A DNA stretch of 36,079 nt from Micromonospora sp. ALFpr18c (GCF_008868155.1 NZ_WBKR01000034.1:1-36079); one strand, 5' to 3'. Shown: positions 24,975 through 34,189, counted from the first letter of the stretch. Translations and numbers: made by a program. The notes: a model not told the origin generated them from the sequence alone.

Positions 24975-25759
24975 GACGCGATCGCTCGGGCCCACGGCAC
25001 GAGGATTCGCTCGAGTGCCCCCACGAGGTAGAACAGGCCGGCCCCCATGATGGCGAGCAGGGTCAGCGCGGCGAAGGCGAGCGGGGTGTCGGCGGACTGC
25101 CCGGAGCTGACGACGACCGAACCGAGACCCCGGTCAGGCTGGATGACCTCACCGATGATCGCCCCGACGATGGCCAGTGAGGTCGCCACCTTCAGACCTA
25201 CGAAGACCTGCGGCAGCGCCCAGGGAAGGCGGACCTTCACGAAGGTTTGCCACCATGACGCGGCGAGCGAGCTGGCTAGCTCGCTCAGGTCGCTCGGAGT
25301 CGCGGTGAGCCCGGCCATGGCGGAGACCAGGATCGGGAAGAAGCAGAGCAGGACGACCATCACGATCTTGGGTTGGGTTCCGAACCCGATCCAGACCAGC
25401 AGGAGAGGCGCGAGCGCGACCTTCGGTACTGCGTTGATTCCGGCTATGAGCGGTAGGGTCATCCGTTCTATCGTTCGGGAGGCGGCTAGCACGATCGCGA
25501 TGGCCAGTCCGCCAGCCGCGGCGATGCCGAAGCCGGTGACCGTCTCCAGGAAGGTCACCCAGGCTTCGCTGAGTAGATAGGCGGGCAGCCGGAAGAAGGC
25601 GTCGACGACATCGGGTGGGGCAGGCAGGAAGAATGGCTCGATGTTGAAGACTCTGGTGGCCAGCCACCAGAGGGCGACCGCCAGCACCGCGCCCAGGACA
25701 GGCAGCCCGGCACTCGACCAGAGTTGTGATGACCTGGGGCTGGTCCGCTTGACAGGCAT
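24971..25759 (-). CDS. ABC importer permease (SsuC/TauC-like)
   Basis: A 262-residue inner-membrane subunit with six predicted helices (GLPVLGAVLAVALWWLATRV, ITGFGIAAAGGLAIAIVLAA-like region, IVMVVLLCFFPILVSAMAGL). The EAA loop that docks on the ATPase is ELASSLAASWWQTFVKVRLP (about 162-181). ATG 25759 has GGAGGAAG upstream. It is separated from the lipoprotein gene by a hairpin and overlaps the ATPase gene by 4 bases. Confidence 0.92.
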   Translation of the reverse strand: MPVKRTSPRSSQLWSSAGLPVLGAVLAVALWWLATRVFNIEPFFLPAPPDVVDAFFRLPAYLLSEAWVTFLETVTGFGIAAAGGLAIAIVLAASRTIERMTLPLIAGINAVPKVALAPLLLVWIGFGTQPKIVMVVLLCFFPILVSAMAGLTATPSDLSELASSLAASWWQTFVKVRLPWALPQVFVGLKVATSLAIVGAIIGEVIQPDRGLGSVVVSSGQSADTPLAFAALTLLAIMGAGLFYLVGALERILVPWARAIAS

Positions 25760-25830
25760 GGTGGCTTCCTCCGTGGAGGGTCGTGTGGCAGGGGTTCGGC
25801 GGCGAGGCGCTGAATGGTGTGCCCGGTGGT

Positions 25831-25872
25831 CGTGAGGGGATGGCGCCCACCTGCGGCAACCATCCCCTCACG
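25831..25872. terminator. Intercistronic hairpin between lipoprotein and permease genes
   Basis: A 13-bp perfect stem (25831-25843 with 25860-25872) and a 16-base loop follow the lipoprotein stop by 26 bases. It probably attenuates transcription or protects the upstream mRNA so that the binding protein is made in excess, as in many importers. Confidence 0.65.
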
Positions 25873-25898
25873 TTAGGTCCGCGAGGTGACGCTTTTGG

Positions 25899-26912
25899 TC
25901 AGCCCTTGGGGATGAAGCTGTTGTCGACGATCTTCGCCGGGGTCAGGCCGTTCGGGATCACACCGGCGCCCTGCAGGATGGCGATGGACCGAGTTACCCG
26001 CACCTCGTCCATGGATCCGATCGGAGCTCCGCCGGCCGGTGACACGTACGCGGCCATCGCCTCGATCTCACCCACGCCCGCCGCTACCGGGTAGGTCGGC
26101 TTGACCTTGTTCAGGATCGTCGCTGCTTCCTGCGGGTTCTTGACGCTGTACTGCAGCCCCTTGAGGATCGCCGCGGTGAAGCGGCGCACCAGGTCCGGGT
26201 TCTGCTGGATCAGGGTCGGGGTGGTGATGATGGCGTTGCCGAAGAGGTCCCCGAGGTAGTCGCTGTACGGCAACACCACGACCTCCTTCTTCGCGGTCGT
26301 CGCCAGTGCGCCACGGCTGAGCAGGAAGGTGCCGAGCGCGTCTACCTTGCGACTGGCCATCAGCCCGTTCAGCGCGGTGGTCTGCGCGCCCTGGATCTTG
26401 ACCGAGTTGGGGTCGAGCCCGGCCATCCTGGCGTAGGCGGGAAAGAGCAGTTCCGTGACCGAGCCGGCACCGGTGGCCATCGTCTTGCCTGCGAGGTCCC
26501 TCGGCGCACTGATGCCGGTGTCCTTCGTGGTCATCACGGCGACCAGTGTCTGCTGGTGAACAGCCGCGATTGCCCGCCAGTCGGTGAACTCGCCCTTGCC
26601 CGCCTGGATCACCGCGCCGGTGAAGTCGAGTGCGCCGAACTGAACCTGACCAGACTTGAGGGCGGTGAGGTTCGGCACATTACCCGAACCCTCCTTTATC
26701 TCCACCTCAATGCCGACCTCATCAAAATAGCCCTTCTCCTTCGCTACCCAGGCGAAGGCGTCCCGACCGACAGCACCGAAGGCCGTGACGTACGCGACTT
26801 TATCGACCTTCTTCGAATCCTTGGGGTCGGCGTCTGAACCACTGCAGCCGCCCACGGCCACGAGGGCCGCAGCAAGGACCGCAGCTGCCAGCACTCGGGA
26901 GCGCGCAATCAT
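25899..26912 (-). CDS. Substrate-binding lipoprotein of the importer (NMT1/SsuA-like)
   Basis: A 337-residue periplasmic-type binding protein tethered by lipid: signal IARSRVLAAAVLAAALVAVG with lipobox VGGC (Cys 23). The mature part shows the NMT1/SsuA pattern (DAFAWVAKEKGYFDEVGIEV, LTALKSGQVQFGALDFTGAV, DLAGKTMATGAGSVTELLFP). It would deliver the ligand to the permease; ligand unknown, but the divergent catabolic operon points to an aromatic- or dicarboxylate-type acid. ATG 26912 is preferred to ATG 26915 from the spacing to GGAG; longer in-frame starts up to 27344 lack a signal peptide. Confidence 0.92.
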   Translation of the reverse strand: MIARSRVLAAAVLAAALVAVGGCSGSDADPKDSKKVDKVAYVTAFGAVGRDAFAWVAKEKGYFDEVGIEVEIKEGSGNVPNLTALKSGQVQFGALDFTGAVIQAGKGEFTDWRAIAAVHQQTLVAVMTTKDTGISAPRDLAGKTMATGAGSVTELLFPAYARMAGLDPNSVKIQGAQTTALNGLMASRKVDALGTFLLSRGALATTAKKEVVVLPYSDYLGDLFGNAIITTPTLIQQNPDLVRRFTAAILKGLQYSVKNPQEAATILNKVKPTYPVAAGVGEIEAMAAYVSPAGGAPIGSMDEVRVTRSIAILQGAGVIPNGLTPAKIVDNSFIPKG

Positions 26913-26915
26913 CAT

Positions 26916-27300
26916 TTCTCCATCTTCCAGGGGGTTGAGAGGCGGGCGCGGGGAGCGCCCGAGCAAGGCGGGTAGAGGCAACCACTGATCATCGATCGTG
27001 GACTGTAGAGGATTCACGCCGCACCTGTCACCGCCGAGATACGACCGATCTGAGCTCCAACAGCCGGCCACATTGCTCTTCCGGCAGCTCAATGGCCTGT
27101 TGACATCCGGATCGCGAGCAACGATCCTGTCTACAAGATTGTGCAAGATTTGGCGCACAGTTTGCAGGGCGGTCTCCGGCAGCGGGGATGCGGCAGGGCC
27201 ACCACGATGCCAGGCGGTCCACTGCGGGCGGCGGCACCACACCTGGTGCCGCCTAATCGGTTCGGGCTCGGCAAGCCGTGCCCGGCGACACGGGAGATCG
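26916..27300. other. Divergent regulatory gap between importer and catabolic genes
   Basis: No gene is seen here. It must contain the promoters of the lipoprotein gene and of the GntR regulator. An imperfect dyad (CCAC.GATC atc GATC GTGG) lies at 26981-27000, and a possible dyad TGTGC-N10-GCACA lies around 27140-27159, near a TTGACA box. Either could be the regulator's operator. Confidence 0.45.
27100..27128 (+). promoter_or_regulatory. Candidate sigma-70-type promoter for the regulator
   Basis: TTGACA (27100-27105), a 17-base spacer and GATCCT (27123-27128) form a perfect -35 with a weak -10, directed at the GntR gene. Confidence 0.3.
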
Positions 27301-28014
27301 GTGACCGCAGCCATGGGTACTTCGCCACGACGTCCGGCAGGCATCTCCGCCGAGGAGGCCTACGAGCACCTGCGCCAGGCGATCCACAATGGCGAGCTCG
27401 GGCCCAACGAACGGCTGGTCGAGGCCACGTTGGCCGACAGGCTTCAGGTCACCCGCGGGGTGGTGCGCACCGCGCTGATCCGACTGACCCAGGATGGTCT
27501 GGTCGTTCGCACCCCCAACCGCGGGGCACACGTACGGATGTTCACCGAGGCCGAGGCAGTCGAGATCCTCCAGGTGCGTGCCGCCCTGGAGGCGCTGACC
27601 GCACGGCAGGCGGCATTGAACGCGACTGACCAGGAAATCGCCGCGATCCGGCGGCAGCTCGACCAGATGACTCTGAAGCTCAAGCAGGATGACCTGCTCG
27701 GCTATTCGGAGGGCAATGCCAAGCTGCACGCGGCGATCATCGCGGCCGCCCGGCACGGGACCGCGGCGCAACTCATCGCCGGCCTGCGTGCGCAACTCGT
27801 CCGGTTCCAGTTCCGCACGATTCTGGTCGCCGGCCGACCACCCAAGTCGCTCGCCGAGCACACCGCGATCGTCGAGGCCATCGCCGATCGCGATCCCGAC
27901 GCCGCAGAAATCGCCATGCGCCAGCATCTTACGAGCGTCGTATCCGCCTTGGACAAGACCGCGACGGCGATCCGGCGTCGGTTCTCTCCCGTCGACTCCA
28001 CCCACGCGGCTTGA
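27301..28014 (+). CDS. GntR-family regulator, FCD subfamily (FadR C-terminal domain)
   Basis: A 237-residue regulator. The winged helix covers about residues 14-80 (AYEHLRQAIHNGELGPNERL, then LADRLQVTRGVVRTALIRLT, then GLVVRTPNRGAHVR), and the helical FCD effector domain follows (EILQVRAALEALTARQAALN, then HAAIIAAARHGTAAQLIAGL, and HTAIVEAIADRDPDAAEIAM, with its metal/ligand-binding His residues). FCD members typically sense organic acids and derepress the adjacent catabolic operon. GTG 27301 has GGGAG 4 bases upstream; ATG 27313 is the alternative. It lies 37 bases upstream of the DUF6282 gene on the same strand and divergent from the importer. Confidence 0.9.
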   Translation: MTAAMGTSPRRPAGISAEEAYEHLRQAIHNGELGPNERLVEATLADRLQVTRGVVRTALIRLTQDGLVVRTPNRGAHVRMFTEAEAVEILQVRAALEALTARQAALNATDQEIAAIRRQLDQMTLKLKQDDLLGYSEGNAKLHAAIIAAARHGTAAQLIAGLRAQLVRFQFRTILVAGRPPKSLAEHTAIVEAIADRDPDAAEIAMRQHLTSVVSALDKTATAIRRRFSPVDSTHAA

Positions 28015-28051
28015 GTCGAGCGTCACCCCACCAGCCCTCCCAAGGAGCAGC

Positions 28052-28987
28052 ATGTCAGACCACCCCGTCCCGTCCCCGCGTGCCCGCGCCCTGGTCACCG
28101 GGGCGTACGACACCCACGTACACGTCGCTCCCGACGTGATGGAACGGCGGATCGACGACCTCGACCTGGCACGACGGTTCGCCGAGGTCGGCCTCGCCGG
28201 CTTCGTACTGAAGTCCCATTACGTGCCGACCGCTGAGCGCGCGGCAGTAGTGCGCAAGGTGGTCCCCGACGTGGACGTGCTCGGCGCGGTCACGCTGAAC
28301 GGATCGGTCGGCGGCATGAACCCGGCCGCAGTCGAGATCGCGGGCCGCCAGGGCGCGCGGATCGTCTGGATGCCCACCGTCGACTCGGGCAACCAACGCC
28401 GCAGCAACGCCACCGATCCACCCGGTGCCAAACCAGCTATGTGGGGAGCGCTCCAGGCCGACCTGCACGCCCAGGGCATTGTGCCGGCCGTCGTCGAGGT
28501 CATCGACGAGGAAGGCCTGGTACTCGACCATGTGCGGCAAGTGCTGCGGGTCATGGCCCGTCACGACCTGGTGCTCGCCACCGGGCACCTGAACGGCGAC
28601 GAGATCCTCGCCGTGGTCCGGGCCGCGAAGGAGGAAGGCGTACGCCGCATCGTCGTCACCCACCCCGAGTTCACCTCCCAGCGCCTGCCAGTACATCGAC
28701 AGAGGGAACTGGCCGAGGCCGGCGCCCTGCTGGAACGGTGCTTCACCACGCCGCACACCGGAAAGGTCGCCTGGGACGACCTGTTCGCCAACATCCGGCA
28801 GGTTGGCGCCGAACACTCGATCCTCTCCAGCGACCTGGGACAACCATTCAACCCGCCAGTCGAAGACGGTCTCGCGCTCTTCGCCGACCGCCTGCTGGAC
28901 GCCGGCTTCAGCGAGCAGGAGATCCACACGATGGCAGTGGTCAACTCCCGGCAGGTCGCGGCGGCGAAGACGGAGGTACCGGCATGA
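28052..28987 (+). CDS. DUF6282 family protein, amidohydrolase-like
   Basis: A 311-residue protein of the DUF6282 family with the layout of a TIM-barrel metal hydrolase: AYDTHVHVAPD gives an HxH pair (His 22, His 24), KSHYVPT gives Lys 54/His 56, TGHL His 179, THPE His 204, and SSDLGQ Asp 261, close to the metal ligands of amidohydrolases. No reaction is established. In 4,5-cleavage pathways an amidohydrolase (LigI) opens 2-pyrone-4,6-dicarboxylate to give the substrate of the next enzyme; that role is an inference from gene order. ATG 28052 has AAGGAG at good spacing, and its stop overlaps the next start (ATGA). Confidence 0.85.
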   Translation: MSDHPVPSPRARALVTGAYDTHVHVAPDVMERRIDDLDLARRFAEVGLAGFVLKSHYVPTAERAAVVRKVVPDVDVLGAVTLNGSVGGMNPAAVEIAGRQGARIVWMPTVDSGNQRRSNATDPPGAKPAMWGALQADLHAQGIVPAVVEVIDEEGLVLDHVRQVLRVMARHDLVLATGHLNGDEILAVVRAAKEEGVRRIVVTHPEFTSQRLPVHRQRELAEAGALLERCFTTPHTGKVAWDDLFANIRQVGAEHSILSSDLGQPFNPPVEDGLALFADRLLDAGFSEQEIHTMAVVNSRQVAAAKTEVPA

Positions 28988-29700
28988 GTAGGCGCAGGCT
29001 GCTGGTGGTCGGGGCGCACAGCGCGGACTTCGTCTGGCGGGCAGCCGGCGCGGTCGCCACCCACACCGCCGCCGGCGGGGAGGCCCTCGTGCTGGCCCTT
29101 TCGTACGGCGAACGGGGCGAGTCCGGCGAGCTTTGGAAGGACCCGAACCAAACGATCGAGAACGTCAAACGGATTCGGCACGCAGAGGCGGAGCGGGCCG
29201 CAGCCGCCGTGGGGGCCAAACTCGAGGCGTTCGATCTGGGCGACTACCCACTACGTATCCGGGATGAGGACATCGATCGGCTGGCCGAGCTGATGCGCGA
29301 CTACGCCCCCCACGTGATCCTTACTCACCCAGACCGGGACCCGTTCAATCCGGACCACCCGGCCGCGCACGCCGCGGTGGCGACCGCCCGGCAGCTCACC
29401 TCCGGCGCCGGTGTCGCCAGCGGCTTCAAAACCGCACCACCCTCGGAGTTCCTGGTCTTCGAACCACACCAGCCCGAGCTGTGTGGTTTCACACCCACCG
29501 TCTTCGTCGACATCACGGAGGTGATGCCAGCCAAGCAGGACGCGATGGCCGCGATGGGCGCCCAGGGCTACCTCCGTGAGTACTACACCCAGCGGGCCGA
29601 GCAGCGCGGCAACCACGCTCGTCGGGTCAGCGGCAACACCGCGATCCGGCAGGCCGAAGCATTCCAGCGGCTGATCCCGAATGTGGTCGGTGCGCTGTGA
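28984..29700 (+). CDS. galB: PIG-L-fold protein, 4-oxalomesaconate hydratase (GalB)-like
   Basis: A 238-residue member of the PIG-L/LmbE zinc-deacetylase fold. The zinc motif is AHSADFVWRAAGA (residues 11-23) in place of the usual PHPDDE, followed by ALSYGERGESGELW and HPDRDPFNPDHPAAHA (His 115, 125, 129) and FEPHQPELCGF. As I recall, AHSADFVWR...SYGERGES is the signature of Pseudomonas GalB, which hydrates 4-oxalomesaconate to 4-carboxy-4-hydroxy-2-oxoadipate, rather than of deacetylases. The next gene encodes the aldolase for exactly that product, which supports the call. ATG 28984 overlaps the DUF6282 stop; its own stop overlaps the aldolase start. Confidence 0.75.
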   Translation: MSRRRLLVVGAHSADFVWRAAGAVATHTAAGGEALVLALSYGERGESGELWKDPNQTIENVKRIRHAEAERAAAAVGAKLEAFDLGDYPLRIRDEDIDRLAELMRDYAPHVILTHPDRDPFNPDHPAAHAAVATARQLTSGAGVASGFKTAPPSEFLVFEPHQPELCGFTPTVFVDITEVMPAKQDAMAAMGAQGYLREYYTQRAEQRGNHARRVSGNTAIRQAEAFQRLIPNVVGAL

Positions 29701-30356
29701 GCGCCACTCCCCATCGCACCGAGATCGACCCTGACGCCCTTGCCGCATTGATCGCCGGTGGCGTTGCCACCGTGTACGAGGCGTCAGGGCGGCGCGGTCT
29801 GATCGACGTGGAGCTGACGCAGATCGTGCCGGGCGCCCGTGTCGCCGGCCCGGCCCGGACCGTCCAATGCGGACAGGGCGACAATCGAGCCGTACACGAA
29901 GCCATGACGGTGCTCAGGCCAGGCGAGGTGCTGGTCCTCAGCATGCCCGATCCCGTACCGACCGCGCTGATCGGCGAGTTGCTGGCAACGCAGGCCAAGG
30001 TGGCTGGTGCCGTTGGTGTGCTGGTCGACGCGGCGGTCCGGGACGTGGATGAGTTGCGCGCACTTGGCCTGCCAATCTGGGCCCGCTGGCACCGCGTACG
30101 GGGCGCGACCAAACAGGAGCGGGGCTCGCTCGACGTCGTGGTGATGGTGGGTGGCGCCGCCATCGCACCCGGCGACATCGTGTTGCTCGACGCCGACGGC
30201 GCAGTGGTCGTCGACAGGAACAGCCTCGCCGAGGTGGCTGCGGCGACCAAGGCCCGAATAGAGAAGGAGACCGGACTGCGGGCGCGCCTGGAGGCCGGCG
30301 AATTGAGCTACGACCTGCACGGGATGAGGGCGACAGACGAGTCCGCAGCTCTCTGA
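29697..30356 (+). CDS. galC: 4-carboxy-4-hydroxy-2-oxoadipate aldolase (RraA-like, GalC)
   Basis: A 219-residue RraA-fold class II pyruvate aldolase. It cleaves 4-carboxy-4-hydroxy-2-oxoadipate to pyruvate and oxaloacetate, and often decarboxylates oxaloacetate. The active-site signature is GVLVDAAVRDVDELRALGLP, with Arg 115 and the metal-binding Asp 116; GEVLVLSMPDP, GELLATQAKVAG and ARWHRVRGATKQERGS also fit. True RraA ribonuclease regulators are shorter (about 160 residues) and lack this aldolase signature. The GTG/ATG-type start overlaps the GalB stop by 4 bases, so the three catabolic genes form one translationally coupled unit. It converges with the helicase gene. Confidence 0.85.
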   Translation: MSATPHRTEIDPDALAALIAGGVATVYEASGRRGLIDVELTQIVPGARVAGPARTVQCGQGDNRAVHEAMTVLRPGEVLVLSMPDPVPTALIGELLATQAKVAGAVGVLVDAAVRDVDELRALGLPIWARWHRVRGATKQERGSLDVVVMVGGAAIAPGDIVLLDADGAVVVDRNSLAEVAAATKARIEKETGLRARLEAGELSYDLHGMRATDESAAL

Positions 30357-30428
30357 TCTTGTCGGTTGAGATCCGTCGCTGGCATCGTTCTCCAGTCCAC
30401 GACGTCGAGGGCTTCGGTAAAGATCGGT

Positions 30429-30444
30429 CGGCAGGCCCCTGCCG
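30429..30444. terminator. Small hairpin after the catabolic operon
   Basis: CGGCAG (30429-30434) and CTGCCG (30439-30444) with a 4-base loop lie 73 bases after the aldolase stop, in the 220-base convergent gap. Otherwise I see nothing certain between 30357 and 30576. Confidence 0.4.
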
Positions 30445-30576
30445 CGCCCGGAGATCGGTGAGGTATGCCGGTGTAGAGCAGATTGCGCTGCAGCATCATC
30501 CAGGCGCTGGTCGTGATCGGGATGACCACCGCTGGATATTCGGAGCCCTGCGAGACGAGACAGCCATGGGCACGAG

Positions 30577-33500
30577 TCAGTCGAGCAGGCTGCGGATGTC
30601 AGCGGCGGTCAGTTCGGCGGAGGCGAACTGACCGCCGTCGAGGACGCTGCTGAACAACTCGGCCTTCCTGGCTTGTAGCGCCATGACCTTCTCCTCAATG
30701 GTGTCTTTGGCAACCAGGCGGTACACCATGACCTTGCGGGTTTGACCGATGCGGTGAACACGGTCGACCGCTTGGGCTTCGGTCGCCGGGTTCCACCACG
30801 GGTCTAGCAGGATGCAGTAGTCCGCCTCGGTCAGGTTCAGCCCGAAGCCGCCCGACTTGAGGCTTACCAGAAAAGCCGGTGCCGTTCCGTTCTTGAAGTC
30901 GGCGATGGCCTCCGCCCGCCGCCGTGTCTTGCCGTCGAGATAGCAGCAGGCGACGCCGGCCTCCTCAAGGCGTTGCCGGGCGGTGGTCAAGAAACGGGTG
31001 AACTGGCTGAAGATGAGAACCCGGTGCCCCTCGGCGGCGAGATTGGTGACCTGGTCGCAGAGCGCGTCGAGTTTCGTCGACGCGATGGCCTGGTGTTTCG
31101 GGTCGATCAGGGTCAGGTCGAGGCTGGCCTGGCGCAGCAGGGTCAGCGAGCGGAAGATTTCGAAGCGGTTCTTCTGCATGTCGCCGAGCAGGCCGAGGAC
31201 TTTCTGCCGTTCCCGCTGCAGATAGGTCTGGTACATCCGGCGATGCTTGGGGTTCAGATCCAGTTCGATGATCTGTTCCTGCTTGGCCGGCAACTCCGTG
31301 ACCACCTCAGCCTTGCGGCGGCGCAGCATGAGCGGGCGGATCCGGCGACGTAGTTGCGCGAGCCGCTCCTCGTCGTGGTCCTTCTCGATCGGCCGGCGGT
31401 AGTAGTCGGTGAAACGGTCGAGCCGGGGCAGCAGGCCGGGTGCGGTGATGGAGAGCAGTGCCCAGAGCTCAGCCAGGTTGTTCTCCATCGGCGTACCGGT
31501 GATCGCGAGCTTGAAGGCGGCGGGCAACTGCTTTGCGCACCGGTACGTCTGCGACTGAGGGTTCTTGACGAACTGCGCCTCGTCCAGAATCAGACCGGTC
31601 CACGGCAACGCGGCGTAATCGTCGTACTCAAGCCGGAACAGGGTGTACGACGTGACCACGATGTGCGATCCGGTGACCGCTTGTTCCAGCGTTCGGGCCC
31701 GACGCGCACCGGTCTGGACGATGGGGGTGACGCTGAGATGCGGGGCGAAGCGCGCCGCCTCGTGAGCCCAGTTGCTGACGACACTGGCGGGGGCGGCCAC
31801 CAGGAACGGTGCCCCGGCAGGAGCTTGTTCGATGGCGCGGCAGATCAGAGCCAACGCCTGCAACGTCTTACCCAGCCCCATGTCGTCGGCCAACACCCCG
31901 CCGAGATCATGCCGGTACAGGGTGGCGAGCCATCGGAAGCCTTCCAGCTGGTACGGCCGGAGGGTAGCGTCCAGCCCCACCGGTGGCGGGTCGGCGGGAC
32001 CAGCCTTCGCGTCGCTGAGCGCGCGCACGGACTCCTGCCAGACCGCCGCCTGACCGGTGACCAGGCCCAACTCGGACAGCTCCTGCCACAGCCCCGCCTG
32101 AAAGCGTCCGACCCGCACCACACCGGGCGGGGCGTCCTCCAACTCACGGGACTCCGTTATCAGGTCGCGCAGCTGCCGGAATTCTGGCTGCTCAAGCCGG
32201 AAATAGCGACCGCTGGGCAGGATCATGAACTCCTGTTCGGCGGCGAGCGCGAGGAACAGCCTTTCGAAGCCGACCTCCTCAGCATCGACGGTGACCCGGA
32301 CGGACAGGTCGAACCAGTCCTGCGTGCCGGCGCTGGTTTCGGTCGCGCTCGCAAACGAAACGACCGGGGCTTCCTGCGTCTCGACATACTCCGGGACGTC
32401 GTCATCCGTCTTGACGACCACTTCGACGCCGTCCAGCGCGCCGAGTCGGGGAAGCACGTCGCGTACGAGCCGCAGCATCGCGTCGTCGGCAACGACAGCA
32501 TGCTCCAGCAGCCGCCGTCCGGCTGGGTACGGCTCGGTCAGCCCGTACGCCGGGTCCGCCACCAGAGCGGTGATGCCTCGCAGCGTCGCGGCCCGGTCAG
32601 GATCGTGGTGCACACCGGCGTGCAGTGGCTCTACCTGGTTTCCCGAACCGACGACGGTGACCCAATCCCAGGACAACGACATACGATGTTCCGGTAGCGG
32701 CCGCACCGACAGCGTCAGCGTCGCCTTCCCGAGCTCAGGCAGACCCACCGTCTCGTCGACCGGCACTACATCGACCTGACGGACGAGCCCCGGATAGTAC
32801 TGCCGCAGGAAACGGGGCTCTTCGACGGCCGGGACGACGATCGCTGGAGCAGCCAGTGCCTCCGTGACCCGCGCGCTCAACGGTCTCGCCAGGGGCGCGA
32901 GCCGCAAAGTACCCGGATCAGTCGAGGAACCTGGCCCCGTCGTACCCCACCAGGCGACGCCGTGCGCCGGCTGCCCGACCACGATCAGCTTCTCGGGATC
33001 GATCGTCTCCGTGCCGTCGGTCAGCGCCGAACGTAGCCGCAGGCCCGCAGCGACTCGATCGGCCCGCACCGAGAATCGCACCGGCCGTGCCCACATCTGA
33101 ACCGGTGACGCGGCCCGGCCGCTCTGCAGCAGGGGCAGACCCGCCTCCCGCGCCTCGGCCAGAACGTCCCATACTCGCCGGCTACGGAACTCATCCAGAT
33201 AGACGACGCGCTGACCCGAGCCGTAGTAGCGGTAAGCGTACGGGGCACCCCCCTCGTCGTCCGTCAGCGCGAGCAACTCCGTCAAGAGATCCACGTGATG
33301 CTGCGTGTGTGGTGAATCAGGAACGTACCCGAAGCCGAGGGTGCCCCACGAGACACCGCTCCGGATCCAGCCCCTCTTGCCCGGCACGACCGGCCGGAGC
33401 CCGATCCGCCACTTCCCGCGGCCGTCACCGTCCTCGAGCTCGAACTGCAACGCCAGTTCCGCAGAACCGGGCACATCGGCCGGACTGTCGACGCTGACCA

Positions 33501-33849
33501 GGTCAGTCAACGCCAACTCCCATGACGACGACGGCGGCTGCGGCTTGGACGCCTCGGAGGTGCAGGCGATCAACGCCAAGGCAGCCGGATGCGCACACAC
33601 CGGAGCTGCCGAGCACGTGCACGTGCCACTGACGCTCTTGAGAGCACCGTCGGTGCCGACGACGACCGACACCGTCACCCAACCAGATCTCTCGCCTTGC
33701 ACGGCGGCCCGTCCACGGCCGGAACGCGGGTCCCAGCTCACCTCGACCAGAGCGCCGCTCGCGACCAGTGAACGAGCTTGCACAAACGATCTGACCCCGA
33801 CGGCCTCACACACCGCCGCCTCATCAGCCGTCAGCACCAGCCGCCCCAC
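30577..33849 (-). CDS. SWIM zinc-finger SNF2-family helicase
   Basis: A 1090-residue DNA-dependent ATPase/translocase. A SWIM finger lies at 77-87 ([11 protein letters not shown]), then a ~500-residue bacterial SNF2-associated region, then the motor: [15 protein letters not shown] (Walker A, about 655), [11 protein letters not shown] (motif II, about 753), [12 protein letters not shown] (motif III), [10 protein letters not shown] and [20 protein letters not shown] in the C-lobe, and [16 protein letters not shown] (motif VI, about 1025). It resembles chromosomal HelZ/HepA-type remodellers; a role in repair or mobile-element control is possible but not shown. GTG 33849 has GGAGG 6 bases upstream. 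Base composition is lower than in the core genes (37-38 G+C per 60 bases in two lines). Confidence 0.92.
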   Translation of the reverse strand: MGRLVLTADEAAVCEAVGVRSFVQARSLVASGALVEVSWDPRSGRGRAAVQGERSGWVTVSVVVGTDGALKSVSGTCTCSAAPVCAHPAALALIACTSEASKPQPPSSSWELALTDLVSVDSPADVPGSAELALQFELEDGDGRGKWRIGLRPVVPGKRGWIRSGVSWGTLGFGYVPDSPHTQHHVDLLTELLALTDDEGGAPYAYRYYGSGQRVVYLDEFRSRRVWDVLAEAREAGLPLLQSGRAASPVQMWARPVRFSVRADRVAAGLRLRSALTDGTETIDPEKLIVVGQPAHGVAWWGTTGPGSSTDPGTLRLAPLARPLSARVTEALAAPAIVVPAVEEPRFLRQYYPGLVRQVDVVPVDETVGLPELGKATLTLSVRPLPEHRMSLSWDWVTVVGSGNQVEPLHAGVHHDPDRAATLRGITALVADPAYGLTEPYPAGRRLLEHAVVADDAMLRLVRDVLPRLGALDGVEVVVKTDDDVPEYVETQEAPVVSFASATETSAGTQDWFDLSVRVTVDAEEVGFERLFLALAAEQEFMILPSGRYFRLEQPEFRQLRDLITESRELEDAPPGVVRVGRFQAGLWQELSELGLVTGQAAVWQESVRALSDAKAGPADPPPVGLDATLRPYQLEGFRWLATLYRHDLGGVLADDMGLGKTLQALALICRAIEQAPAGAPFLVAAPASVVSNWAHEAARFAPHLSVTPIVQTGARRARTLEQAVTGSHIVVTSYTLFRLEYDDYAALPWTGLILDEAQFVKNPQSQTYRCAKQLPAAFKLAITGTPMENNLAELWALLSITAPGLLPRLDRFTDYYRRPIEKDHDEERLAQLRRRIRPLMLRRRKAEVVTELPAKQEQIIELDLNPKHRRMYQTYLQRERQKVLGLLGDMQKNRFEIFRSLTLLRQASLDLTLIDPKHQAIASTKLDALCDQVTNLAAEGHRVLIFSQFTRFLTTARQRLEEAGVACCYLDGKTRRRAEAIADFKNGTAPAFLVSLKSGGFGLNLTEADYCILLDPWWNPATEAQAVDRVHRIGQTRKVMVYRLVAKDTIEEKVMALQARKAELFSSVLDGGQFASAELTAADIRSLLD

Positions 33850-34151
33850 AAGGAACCTCCGGCAGGTCGGTCATCGGGGACCCCACACTACCGAGCGACC
33901 AGGCGCCACCGACGCAGGCATCACCCCACCCGAGAAACCGGGACCACAGTCTGCGCCCGGTTGGGGAACTTCTGGTCCGACTGAACGACGTGACCAACGG
34001 CCCTACCCGAACTGTGTCCGCACCTCACGCCTTCTCCGCGGTGCATCGCCACCGCTGGCCGGCCACGCCCGCACGACGGCCCGATCTGACTCCGTCCAGC
34101 CGGCACCAGGGGCCATTTTCGGGGGGTGACTCAAATCCTCATGGATGAAAA
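33850..34151. other. Gene-free stretch upstream of the helicase
   Basis: I see no convincing coding frame or repeat here. It should contain the helicase promoter. Open frames across it have the composition of antisense noise. Confidence 0.5.
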
Positions 34152-34189
34152 TAATGCCCTGACCTGCATTTCTGCTGGTCAGGGCATTA
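34152..34189 (-). terminator. Terminator of the tRNA-Thr gene
   Basis: A 13-bp perfect stem (TAATGCCCTGACC at 34152-34164 with 34177-34189) and a 12-base loop begin 4 bases after the 3' end of the tRNA; the stem is followed on the minus strand by ATTTTCATCC, a short T-run. Confidence 0.8.

Noticed and set aside
24153..26912. Assigning the importer as an alkanesulfonate or taurine transporter
   Set aside because: The subunits fit the broad NitT/TauT class, but no sulfonate monooxygenase is near and the neighbours are carboxylate catabolic genes.
33305..34129. 274-codon plus-strand frame
   Set aside because: Mostly antisense to the SNF2 helicase; Ser/Thr/Pro/Arg-rich noise with no start signals.
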